Source: Haemonchus contortus | Lineage: Eukaryota; Nematoda; Chromadorea; Rhabditida; Trichostrongylidae | Length of the DNA: 64,000 nt | Reading direction: 5' to 3' | Assembly: GCA_000469685.2 (NCBI GenBank) | Contig: LS997565.1 | Coordinates: 47,951,836 to 48,015,835 of the forward strand | Shown here: positions 49,101 to 57,797 of the stretch, piece by piece | Position numbering within the stretch: position 1 is the first letter of the stretch | How the letters are laid out: the number at the start of each line of letters is the position of its first letter | The notes under the pieces: model-generated | Told to the model about the DNA's origin: nothing | Database searches by the model: none | Seen by the model: only the letters and a program-made list of their open reading frames with translations | Program-made: the position numbers and the translations under genes

Positions 49101-50828
49101 TGAATGTGAAACTGTTTGTCAAATGGCGGATTTTACTGAAGAATAGAGACAGCTCAACCGGGCGCCATGCTGAGAAGGTAAGGTAATCAGTTCTCACTCA
49201 TATCACATTAGGCTGTTAGAAGGTGACCGAGTCATGTCCTGTGCAAGCTCTAACTTACCAGGAAAATAGCAAAAACTGTTGAAATCTTTTTTGAGCGCAC
49301 ACTGCAATGATCCACTTCGGCGTGAATCCACCGGCTAACTGATTTTATTGAGCTTCCAAGGAAAATCTATGCTCGGAGACTAATGCTTGAGAAGCTTCCC
49401 GTTTTGACTTGTTCAATTCAGGGACTACTGATGTACATAATAACCGCTTTTACCCTACCGTTTTGAATTGTTCAATTCAGGGACTACTGATGTACATAAT
49501 AACCGCTTTTACCCTAATGATGATTATGTCCATAGAAGATGTGTTATTTGCAGTCTCTTCCGCCACTGCAAACTATGAACTATTCACATGGGTGAATGAT
49601 CGCGTAAGTTTCCCAACCTATCGTTTCAGCAACGTTGGGTTCCTCTTATTGCAGTAACAGGTGTTGTATAATATAAACCAGTAAGATTGGGCTAACCTAT
49701 ATCTAACCATGTAATTTCTCTGTGGTAAAAGTGTTGTTAAAGTTTATATCCACAAATTAGCAGGTGCTCTGCTAAGTTAACAAGTGCTCAAAGGCACAGT
49801 TCACGATAAAAATTGTTTCTGTGATTTCCCTATAGTGTGAATTTGAGACTCTCCCTCATACCGTACCTGCCACTATAAGCTCGATTAACTCCCTGGATAG
49901 AGCGAAGTAGGGAGCCAGAGATCGTATTGTGTGAAGGCCGCACCCCTAGTGGACGAATTTCAACGGCATTGCTATGGCTGCACTATCTCAAGGGACTCTC
50001 CTTAGGAATTTCTAACAACTTGTCATAACCTATGGCGATAGTGAAAGGCAGTTTGTTGTATGTATTCGCTATTCGCGCGATGAGAGCAAGTCAAAACTCG
50101 TCCAAATACCCTTACATGCTATTCCCATCACCGTAATCTCGCACAATCTCAAATCCACTACTTTTGAGAAGCTTTGAAGTAGGCGATTTTCTCGCTCTCT
50201 TCGCCGGCGATGTACTCCTCTACATCAACACTTCCGCTTTTCAACATAAATAGGGCGCCTCAAAATTATCGTGAACTATGCCTTCAATCTGATTGACGTT
50301 AACACCAGTCTCAATAAACTTTCATCAAAAGGGGTCAAAAAACAAGGAGCAGATAGGTTGAAGACATGGCACGCAGTAACTCTGGACCGTCGTGCTCCAC
50401 TGTTCTTGCGACAAGGAAACATTCGATTGTGAGCCTTTTCCTCACATAAAAGTGAGAGTCAGGGATGGAATCGCCGTTAGGTAAAACACCCAGTCGGCGG
50501 AGAATAATGAAGTTGTTACGGCGAGCTGCTCTCAAAAATCTCAGTAGTGGGCCAATAGTCGACCCACTAACTCTACTCGGTCAATCTGTGAAGCTATTAT
50601 ATTACCAGCATTACAATAGCCCCCCCTTTCCTGATAATTCTGAGAAGTTTTCAGGTGTTCTGGATGAATGATTTTATGGTCACTGTACCTCCGCTTTCTC
50701 TAACGTTTCTCTCCGCCGATCTTCGTCATGCTATTTTGAAGATCTTTCTCAAAGCGCAGTCACCCATTCTCGTAACTCCAGTTTCACATGCTTTTCGTGG
50801 AGGTCAGAGTTTTGCTAGAATAGTATAG
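43150..50828 (+). CDS. seven-TM chemoreceptor E (Srg superfamily, Srv-like), six intact exons
   Basis: Exons are 43150-43282, 44477-44676, 45168-45320, 49043-49177, 49481-49603 and 50655-50828. They total 918 nt and join in frame into about 305 residues without a stop. Exon 1 starts MPVGILQTLLETFILFF (TM1). Exon 2 ends with GNAFITFNRYSSICLMHKY. Exon 3 starts IWTQRNVFIIIAIQYGV and contains SEDGTYKF. Exon 4 (TM5) ends in STGRHAEK. Exon 5 (TM6) contains LFAVSSATANYELFTW. Exon 6 (TM7) has PPLSLTFLSADLRHAILK and ends ARIV. I chose the ATG at 43150 over one 63 bases upstream because it matches the paralogues' length. The 3.7 kb intron 3 contains a 2 kb foldback element. A 59 bp tandem duplication doubles the exon 5 acceptor. 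Linking exons 1-3 to 4-6 rests on phase and length; they could be two halves of different genes. Confidence 0.72.
43515..43836. mobile_element. foldback element FB2 with palindromic flank
   Basis: It contains the family tip GCTGCTTTCATAGTCCGCCGG and its inverse. The first half is a near-perfect palindrome centred near 43581 that includes not only the tip but 45 bases of outside sequence (GCATTCGCATGCAAAACCGC and inverse). The second half (43660-43836) is a hairpin with GGAGGGAGGCAGACAG arms as in FB1. It lies in intron 1 of receptor E. Confidence 0.8.
45561..45960 (+). other. possible exon fragments of an unrecognised gene
   Basis: A frame from 45564 reads NISEANWQFLITSQKGVGNK to DFEFW, then stops right at a GTAATA donor-like site. 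After a CATCAG acceptor-like site, a second frame reads SSEKLAYFSHALWKMLSAKE with a Ser/Pro-rich end (APPIYGNPPV). The two do not join in frame by the obvious sites. Coding-like composition is the only support. It lies in intron 3 of receptor E. Confidence 0.25.
46480..48490. mobile_element. large foldback element with ~620 bp inverted arms
   Basis: The left arm (about 46480-47103) and right arm (about 47878-48490) are inverted copies along their whole length. For example, GGGCGTGGGACGCTTTTTGA pairs with the inverse at 48445, and GTTCGTTTCAGTCAGGGCG with the inverse at 48285. The loop of about 770 bp has no transposase motif. The arms differ at scattered bases, so this is an old structure. 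It lies in intron 3 of receptor E. Confidence 0.85.
49399..49516. repeat. 59 bp tandem duplication over the exon 5 acceptor of receptor E
   Basis: Units 49399-49457 and 49458-49516 differ at about one base (GACTTG against GAATTG). Each contains the TTCAATTCAG acceptor and the first 36 bases of exon 5. Only the second gives an open exon; the first runs into a stop. Confidence 0.92.
49790..50286. mobile_element. MITE with CACAGTTCACGATAA ends, complete
   Basis: Left end AAAGGCACAGTTCACGATAA, right end AATTATCGTGAACTATGCC, about 497 bp, no protein. It sits in intron 5 of receptor E. The interior matches 30654-31086. Confidence 0.85.
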
Positions 50829-51025
50829 CAGAGAAAGCTTGGAGTTACATGAAAAAGGAATTGCTACTAAAGAGTTCAAGAGTGCGGTAATGGCGCGAAA
50901 ACTCCTCTTCGAAGGAACAGTTCACGATAAAAATGATTTCCAAGGTATCCCATGGGATGTCTTTGTCTCTACATAAGCATATGAGAAACCGAATGGAAAA
51001 ACGTCTTAGGTGGGACGGTATAAGG

Positions 51026-51217
51026 TGTTGTAGATGACCGCTCAACGGTCGTTGGCTAACTCTCATAGGCACGATTGACTAGTGATAAACTATACTGTCT
51101 ATACAATCACACTGTTAGTAACTGATGTGCGACACTCGACTATAAAAGCCTCATTCTACGGTGTGCATATTAATTGTCGTCTCGTGCTCAATAAACTTCG
51201 TCTTCGGAGCTGTAACA
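51026..51217 (+). repeat. 5' LTR
   Basis: 192 bp, starting TGTTGTAGATGACCGCTC and ending GGAGCTGTAACA. It carries a TATAAAAG box near 51141 and an AATAAA at 51190-51195, so transcription start and polyadenylation signals are both visible. Confidence 0.95.
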
Positions 51218-51218
51218 C

Positions 51219-51236
51219 TGGCGATCAGGATGCCGA
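51219..51236 (+). promoter_or_regulatory. candidate tRNA primer-binding site
   Basis: TGGCGATCAGGATGCC begins two bases after the LTR, the usual place for a site complementary to a tRNA 3' end (TGG pairs with CCA). A TGGCGA start is seen in elements primed by tRNA-Arg, but I cannot verify the tRNA. Confidence 0.6.
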
Positions 51237-54200
51237 AGAATCACGACATGTCAGGAGATGCTCCAGCCACATCAAAGGATGTACCACCGTGGGTTGCTCA
51301 GTTTCTTGCTGTTTTTCAACAACAGAACCAACAGGTCCAGCAGCAGAATCAAGCACTCCAACAGCAGATGCAACAACTGCTGACTGTGCTTGTAGAGCAG
51401 AAAGTGGGACCGGAGCAATCACCCGCAAAACAGCAGTCTCCTGATGCGTACGGCGACCTTATGACCATGCCGTACTTCAACTACGATGAAGACGACGATT
51501 CCACATTCGATGCATGGTACAAGCGCTATGGACCAGTAATCGACGATAGAGGATCTTCACTTCCCGATGACCGTAAGCGAAACCTCATCATTGACAAGCT
51601 GGATAAGGCAACATACAAAACTTATTCGGAACACGTTTTGCCGCTGAAGCCGCGAGACATTGATTTACCCACTACTGTCGAGACACTAGCAAAACTATTT
51701 GGACCGAAGAAAACGTTGATCCGTCGACGATTTGAGTTCCTGCAATCTTCTTGCCCTCCAATGTCCGGAACACACATTCCATACCGCGACTTTGGGAACA
51801 CAATAAAGAAAAAGTTTGAGGAGGCCTGCATGAAGGATGTCGATAGCGAATCACTCAAATGTCTCGTCTTCGTTTCTGGTCTCACAGACGCGTCACATTC
51901 AGAAATGCGACTTCGCCTTCTGAATAAGATGAACCGCCTCAAGGAAAGTGACCCTCTACCAGTTCTCGACGACTTCATCAGTGAATGCGAAACGTTCGTC
52001 ACGTTGCGCTCGGATAACCAAACGATGGAGACGAAAGAGATAAACGCGGCTCACCAGCGAAGACCAATGAAGAAACAACGCTATCCAAAGCGTGTGAGTT
52101 TCAGAGATCGTTCCTTTTGTGACGATCAAAAGGCTACTTTGGAGAAACGAAATCGCAAAAGCTTGTCAACCCAGAGGACAAGAACAAAGTCCTCAAAGCG
52201 GAAACTTCGATGTAAAAATGTAGCCAGTACAGCTCGTGACGCGCGTACCTACATGAAGGTGCTCATAAATGGAGAACCCACTCGTCTGCAACTCGACACT
52301 GGAGCAGACATCACGATGATATCACGCAAAACATGGAGGAAGATCGGGTCACCGATTCTCAGTCAAGGTATTGCAATAGTGAAAACCGCTGATGGTTCAC
52401 CTATGCATATCCATGGATGTTTTGATACTGAGTTCACAATCTTCGATCGCAACCAGCAGCCTATCTCTGGACGAGGAAAATGTTATGTTTCGGAAACGAC
52501 CGATCTGCTTGGACTCGAATGGTGTATGCAAATGCCAGACTACCGTCAACTCAAGGATCAGTACAACTGTCGACACGCAACGGCAACATTGTGCAACAAC
52601 CGCACTGAACTTACCGGTTACTTGAGAACACACTTCGCAAATGTATTTGCTCCAGGACTTGGACGCTGTACTAAAACTAAGGCGAAACTGTTCTTGAAAC
52701 CGGGTGCTCAACCAGTATACCGTAAAAAGCGACCGGTGCCATTTGCCTCTCAGCCAGCCGTTGATGCAGAGATCGACCGCTTAGTGCAAGAAGGAGTACT
52801 GACAGCAGTTGATCATTCAGAATGGGCAGCACCAATAGTTGTTGTGAAGAAAAGCAATGGCAGTATCCGACTATGTGCGGATTATTCAACTGGACTGAAT
52901 GATTCTCTTTCACTCCATCAACATCCACTGCCGACAACAGAAGAGATCTTCACAAAACTCAACGGTGGCCAACTATTCTCACAGATCGACCTAGCTGATG
53001 CTTACCTACAGATCGAGGTAGATGAAGGCTCAAAAGAATTGCTGACAATCAATACCCATCGTGGTCTTTTCCGATACAACCGTCTACCATTCGGAGTAAA
53101 GTCAGCCCCAGGTATATTTCAACAAATCATCGACTCCATGATAGCAGGACTTGACGGAGTAGCAGCGTATCTTGACGACATAATTGTGACTGGACGAACA
53201 ACAATAGAGCACCTACACAATCTCGAAGCTCTTCTTCGTCGAATTGAGCAATATGGTTTCCGTGTGCGCGAGGAAAAATGTCATTTCATGATGACAGAGA
53301 TCCATTATCTTGGGAACATAATCGATGCAAGCGGCCGACGTCCGGATCCTGAGAAGATCCAAGCCATCACAAAAATGCCACGACCCGATAACGTCGCACA
53401 ACTCCGCTCCTTCCTGGGGATGTTGAACTACTACGGAACATTTATTCCGGAAATGCGTCAACTTCGTGCCCCACTCGATGCGCTGTTGAAGAAGGATGTA
53501 CCGTTCAAATGGTCTCAGAAATGCCAAACTGCTTTCGAAAAGGCTAAAGAAATCCTGACTTCTCCACTGCTGCTCACACACTATGACCCTAAGTTAGAAT
53601 TGATCGTCGCAGCTGATGCTTCCGACTACGGCATTGGAGCCGTTATCCTTCACCGCTTCCCGGATGGTTCAGAAAAAGCAATTAGCCACGCCAGCCGAAA
53701 CCTCACTGAAGCAGAAAAGAAGTATGGTCAAATTGAAAAAGAAGGTCCTGCATTGGTCTACGCAGTCCGCAAGTTCCACAGGTATTTGCTAGGACGCCAA
53801 TTCACCCTTCTTACAGACCATAAACCTCTACTATCAATATTTGGAAGCAAGAAAGGCTTGCCAGCCTACACAGCCAATCGTCTACTACGGTGGTCACTGA
53901 TACTTCGAGGATACGACTTCAAGATCGAGTACAGGAAAACTACAGACTTTGGACAAGCTGATGCATTGTCACGTCTTATTGCTGAACAGGCGGAACAAGC
54001 CGAAGACATCGTTATTGCAGCCGCTTCGCATGAAGCTGAACTCGAATGTAAGGCTGTGAAAACACAGGTTCCCATTGATGCGAATTTGATCACAGAAGAG
54101 AGTGTCAAAGACGAAACACTGAAGGATGTAATCCAGTATGTTCGCGAAGACAAATGGCCGAAGAAGCCTCCGCTGAAGATAAAAAGTTATTTCGCACTTC

Positions 54201-55423
54201 GTCATTCTCTCTCACTCCACGACGACTGTCTTTTCTTCGGACCAAGGATTGTGATCCCATCGAAGTTCCAGAATCGTGTACTTGCCTTGCTACACGAAGG
54301 ACATCCGGGTACGTCAAGGATGAAGAGTCTTGCTCGTTGTTATGTATACTGGACAAACATTACAAAGGACATCGAGAACTTTGTTAGAAAATGCACTAGC
54401 TGTCAAGAAGTTGCCAAAGCACCAGTCAAAACGGAACTTTTTACGTGGCTGAAGGAAGAGAAGCCATGGTCACGTATCCATGTGGATTTTGCTGGCCCAA
54501 TACATGGAAAAATGTTTCTCATTGTTGTGGATGCCTACTCAAAATGGCCAGAAGTCATTGAGATGTCTACAACCACGAGCAAAGCTACTATACGGCAACT
54601 CAGCAGACTGTTTGCACAGTTCGGATACCCTGAAACTCTAGTTTCTGATAACGGAAGTCAGTTCACCTCAACTGAATTCGCGGAATTCTGCAAAGCAAAT
54701 GGTATCGCCCACCTCCGCTCCCCTCCCTACCACCCACAATCGAACGGTCAAGCTGAAAGATTCGTGGACACTTTTAAACGTGCACTAGAAAAGCTGAAAA
54801 ATTCCGAAACGACGACGGAAGCTGTTCAGAAATTCCTTTTGTCCTACCGCAGCACCCCGTGCACATGCTCTCCCGGAGGGCGATCACCAGGTGAGAACTT
54901 CCTGGGACATAAACTTCGCACACCTCTCACTCTGCTTACTATGCCTCGACACACGACTGCGGAACGAGACAAGAACATGGAAGACCAATTCAATCGCCAC
55001 CACGGCACCCGTCCAAAATCTTTCGAACCAGAAGATGATGTATGGGTTATGGATTTCCAAAAAGGTAAAAGAAAATGGATTCCCGCAAAAGTTCTCTCTC
55101 GGCATGGACATACAGTATATGATGTGCTGATCAAAGAGGCAGTGGAGCGACGTCATGCAAATCAGATGCGTCCCCGAATATCTGAAGAAGCGCAAGATAC
55201 ACTACTGGATACCGTTGATCCACCACTACATTGTGCAAACCCGACGGTACCGAATCAAACCGCCAAGCCTGTTGCCGATGAAAGCTCGACAGTATTGGAA
55301 AACGACACTTCGAACGCAACTGCTCTATCCCCGAACAAGTCCACAAGAGAACGACAACCGCGACGCATTCGCAGACCGCCGAGCCGACTTCAAGTCAAGC
55401 CAAGCTTCAAGTCCTACACGTAG
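51230..55423 (+). CDS. Ty3/gypsy gag-pol polyprotein, 1397 aa
   Basis: The frame is open without stops. I start at the ATG at 51230 just after the LTR; an in-frame ATG at 51161 lies inside the LTR. The N-terminal Gag has a Gln-rich coiled stretch (QFLAVFQQQNQQ) and a capsid-like part (FDAWYKRYGPVI). No CCHC zinc knuckle is visible; a basic KRVSFRDRSF-to-KSSKRKLRCK stretch sits where it usually lies. Protease: LDTGADITMIS near residue 355. Reverse transcriptase: YLDD at about 646-649. RNase H: AADASDYGIGAVI near 790. Integrase: HHCC finger near 1022-1050 and D-D-E residues in HVDFAG, SDNGSQF and QAERF (about 1085-1176). A GPY/F-like WIPAKVLSRHG module follows near 1285. There is no chromodomain. 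Confidence 0.95.
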   Translation: MPKNHDMSGDAPATSKDVPPWVAQFLAVFQQQNQQVQQQNQALQQQMQQLLTVLVEQKVGPEQSPAKQQSPDAYGDLMTMPYFNYDEDDDSTFDAWYKRYGPVIDDRGSSLPDDRKRNLIIDKLDKATYKTYSEHVLPLKPRDIDLPTTVETLAKLFGPKKTLIRRRFEFLQSSCPPMSGTHIPYRDFGNTIKKKFEEACMKDVDSESLKCLVFVSGLTDASHSEMRLRLLNKMNRLKESDPLPVLDDFISECETFVTLRSDNQTMETKEINAAHQRRPMKKQRYPKRVSFRDRSFCDDQKATLEKRNRKSLSTQRTRTKSSKRKLRCKNVASTARDARTYMKVLINGEPTRLQLDTGADITMISRKTWRKIGSPILSQGIAIVKTADGSPMHIHGCFDTEFTIFDRNQQPISGRGKCYVSETTDLLGLEWCMQMPDYRQLKDQYNCRHATATLCNNRTELTGYLRTHFANVFAPGLGRCTKTKAKLFLKPGAQPVYRKKRPVPFASQPAVDAEIDRLVQEGVLTAVDHSEWAAPIVVVKKSNGSIRLCADYSTGLNDSLSLHQHPLPTTEEIFTKLNGGQLFSQIDLADAYLQIEVDEGSKELLTINTHRGLFRYNRLPFGVKSAPGIFQQIIDSMIAGLDGVAAYLDDIIVTGRTTIEHLHNLEALLRRIEQYGFRVREEKCHFMMTEIHYLGNIIDASGRRPDPEKIQAITKMPRPDNVAQLRSFLGMLNYYGTFIPEMRQLRAPLDALLKKDVPFKWSQKCQTAFEKAKEILTSPLLLTHYDPKLELIVAADASDYGIGAVILHRFPDGSEKAISHASRNLTEAEKKYGQIEKEGPALVYAVRKFHRYLLGRQFTLLTDHKPLLSIFGSKKGLPAYTANRLLRWSLILRGYDFKIEYRKTTDFGQADALSRLIAEQAEQAEDIVIAAASHEAELECKAVKTQVPIDANLITEESVKDETLKDVIQYVREDKWPKKPPLKIKSYFALRHSLSLHDDCLFFGPRIVIPSKFQNRVLALLHEGHPGTSRMKSLARCYVYWTNITKDIENFVRKCTSCQEVAKAPVKTELFTWLKEEKPWSRIHVDFAGPIHGKMFLIVVDAYSKWPEVIEMSTTTSKATIRQLSRLFAQFGYPETLVSDNGSQFTSTEFAEFCKANGIAHLRSPPYHPQSNGQAERFVDTFKRALEKLKNSETTTEAVQKFLLSYRSTPCTCSPGGRSPGENFLGHKLRTPLTLLTMPRHTTAERDKNMEDQFNRHHGTRPKSFEPEDDVWVMDFQKGKRKWIPAKVLSRHGHTVYDVLIKEAVERRHANQMRPRISEEAQDTLLDTVDPPLHCANPTVPNQTAKPVADESSTVLENDTSNATALSPNKSTRERQPRRIRRPPSRLQVKPSFKSYT

Positions 55424-55493
55424 AAGAATGGACATTCGTGATCAGATGAATGTTGTCGCTATTTTTCTGTTTTTCACTCCCACCATTCATCTT

Positions 55494-55503
55494 AGGGGGG
55501 AGG
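55494..55503 (+). promoter_or_regulatory. polypurine tract
   Basis: AGGGGGGAGG directly before the 3' LTR. It is the expected primer site for plus-strand synthesis. Confidence 0.9.
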
Positions 55504-55694
55504 TGTTGTAGATGACCGCTCAACGGTCGTTGGCTAACTCTCATAGGCTTGACTAGTGATGAACTATACTGTCTATACAATCACACTGTTAGTAACTGAT
55601 GTGCGACACTCGACTATAAAAGCCTCATTCTACGGTGTGCATATTAATTGTCGTCTCGTGCTCAATAAAGCACTTCGTCTTCGGAGCTGTAACA
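55504..55694 (+). repeat. 3' LTR
   Basis: 191 bp, same ends as the 5' LTR. It differs by a 4 bp indel near the CATAGG motif, one A/G change after AGTGAT, and a 3 bp GCA-type insertion after AATAAA. Confidence 0.95.
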
Positions 55695-56041
55695 TAAGGG
55701 TTTAGCGGTTTGGTTTTGTTGGTTGTTGTTGGCCACACTCATCTTTGGTCAGGATCTGTAAACCATGGCCATGCACGATTATTCGTATTGGAGCAGCTTT
55801 GTTGACAATACAATCATTGTCATAGCGTAATTTACGATATTTTGGATTATTCTCTTAGTATATGTATGTATATGTAGTGCTGCACCTTGTGAAGACTATT
55901 AGTTTGAAATTATTCTGAAAGAGTAGCAAAACATACGAGGAAGTGCCGGTTAAAATCGCCCAAGCCAGAGTCAGTTGACTATTACTTCCACTATTCTTCT
56001 ATAATCAGGTAACTTACAATTATCGCAAACTGTGCCTTCAA

Positions 56042-57228
56042 ACATGGTGTGGGGAAATTTCAGAGCATGATCATGGAGGAAAATATCTTATACACCTAGC
56101 AATCAGAAAACATAGGTCAACGTGAATGAAGAAAAAATCTTCGTTTGTTCTTGTTCTTGTTTGTTCTATTTGTTCATTTACGATTCTTTATTAGAGAAAT
56201 GAATAGTGATTTCCAGGTGTTCAAAGAACAACAACAGAAGCGCAGTCACATCGTCGCACTACTGTTCATCTTTCGTAATTTTTCTTCATTAATGCTGCAC
56301 TGTTTTCGACTCGAAGTTCAATCTTCTTGATACCATAAGAAGTTCAAAAGTTACACAATGAATCTGAAATCCTTATACTGTTCCGTACTTGTGCATGTCG
56401 AATGGACACAATTTTTCCTTGTGAAGCGTATCTCAAATGGATCATGTAAGGAACTTGTCTGCCTTGCAAGAATCCGATTTTTCCTTTTCCGCACATTTTC
56501 TTTTTTATCAAATTGTTGCGGTAAGCCAGCTGCAACTTCTGTATATGTGAAACTGGACACAAAGTAAGTAAGAATGATTACGGCGCAATGGTGGCTTTTC
56601 ACTAGAGAACAAGCTAGCAGAATGTCATTAGTGGTCAAATATCTTCCGTTATAACTTCGCAAAAAATTAATGCACTGTTGCAAAATGAACAAAAAACTAG
56701 GGGAAACTAATCCCTATCATAGCAAACTTGGTCTCTGAGTCGAAATGGCAGCAAACGGTCCTGAGATTCCGTGGACCCGAGGTAATTCGTAAGTATGGCT
56801 AAGCTTTAGACGAGTATTTCACCCTAGACCCCTCCTATTCGCTTGTTTATTTTGCCAGTTCAGTTCTAATTGCTGAAATATGTCAATAAGTTCCAATTAC
56901 ACGGGAATACATTCCGCATGAGTTGTCGTTCAGAGTTGATGAGAAGAATAATTACTAGCAACTTCTATACAACATGGCATAATTAAGGAAGCAAATAGAA
57001 AGGAGTTTGGGTCCCTTGTTCGTTCACCTGTATCGTATCTACTAAATCTACTGAAAATTGCATCGAGTCAAATAATAGTAATATTTCTTGGAGCCCACCC
57101 TGCTTTTCGTCTACTGCTCCAGTCTTCCTTCCCAGACAAATCCCTCCTTTTGTGGTAGGTCAGCTCATACTGTTGATCCAATGCTTCCTTGAGATTCATT
57201 CGCATCCCAACCTAAAAACCGTCATCGC
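56042..57228. other. duplicated gene-free stretch
   Basis: 56150-56650 aligns with 61200-61680 (shared TACGATTCT(T/C)TATTAGAGA, AACA(A/G)CAACAG, TTTCGTAATTTTTCTT). 56860-57010 aligns with 35040-35190. No gene is supported. Confidence 0.5.
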
Positions 57229-57542
57229 ACAAGACGCAGGGGTGCGCCTCGTTGCGCGCGTCTGTCGAAACTAGGTCACGCCGCAGCCGTCGCATGCGGC
57301 GGGTCAGCCCGCGATACTTGACAAACGTCGCAATTGTCAGTGGGGCATACGGTTTGTGCTTGGTCTACGGCATTCAGTTAATGAGAAGATAACATGGACA
57401 AGTGCAGATCATTCGCTCCGCTCACACTTGGTGGTACTGTAATGTCATCCCGAGACCTCAGTGGAGTACGCCGCGCGCGAAGTAGGTGGGGTGACCTAAT
57501 TTCGACGGACGCGCGCAACGGACGTTCGCCCAAGACGCAGCT
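57229..57542. mobile_element. GC-rich MITE with ~55 bp inverted ends
   Basis: The left part has CAAGACGCAG, GTTGCGCGCGTCTGTCGAAA and TAGGTCAC; the right part is the inverse (GTGACCTAATTTCGACGGAC, GCGCGCAAC, CAAGACGCAG). The centre is unrelated GC-rich sequence with no protein motif. Confidence 0.7.
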
Positions 57543-57797
57543 GTCCACTTCTAAATATCCTCAGAAAGGTGTGGCATGTAAAAACTAGGTGCACAGCAAA
57601 ACGGAAAAAACATCTTCCAAACGAACTTCACAGGAGTACTTGTAGAGTTCCTCTTTGAGATCGACTGGGGAGGAACACTTTTTGAAGAGCTGTTTCGCTT
57701 TGATCGCATGATACGCATTAAGGGGACTCCACTGGTGGTGTAAGCTTTAGAAAAAATAATAACGAAGTCCTGAAATGAGCTAATTAGGCAACTGCCT

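Larger units (their letters stand above)
51026..55694 (+). mobile_element. Ty3/gypsy LTR retrotransposon, full length, young
   Basis: The element is 4669 bp with direct terminal repeats, TG...CA ends, a 5 bp target duplication (TAAGG at 51021-51025 and 55695-55699), a candidate primer-binding site, a purine tract and one gag-pol frame. Domain order PR-RT-RNaseH-IN places it in Ty3/gypsy. Intact coding and LTRs that differ by one substitution and two small indels suggest recent activity. Confidence 0.96.
50912..56041. mobile_element. MITE split by an LTR retrotransposon
   Basis: The left part 50912-51025 opens GAAGGAACAGTTCACGATAA and the right part 55695-56041 closes AATTATCGCAAACTGTGCC-like. 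Removing the retrotransposon and one TAAGG leaves a unit collinear with the intact paralogue at 60402-60821. Confidence 0.85.

Noticed and set aside
51161..51229. Upstream in-frame ATG of the gag-pol frame
   Set aside because: It lies inside the 5' LTR before the primer-binding site. The ATG at 51230 is the likelier start.
53866..54356. Minus-strand open frames inside the retrotransposon
   Set aside because: Shadows of the gag-pol frame; no motif of their own.
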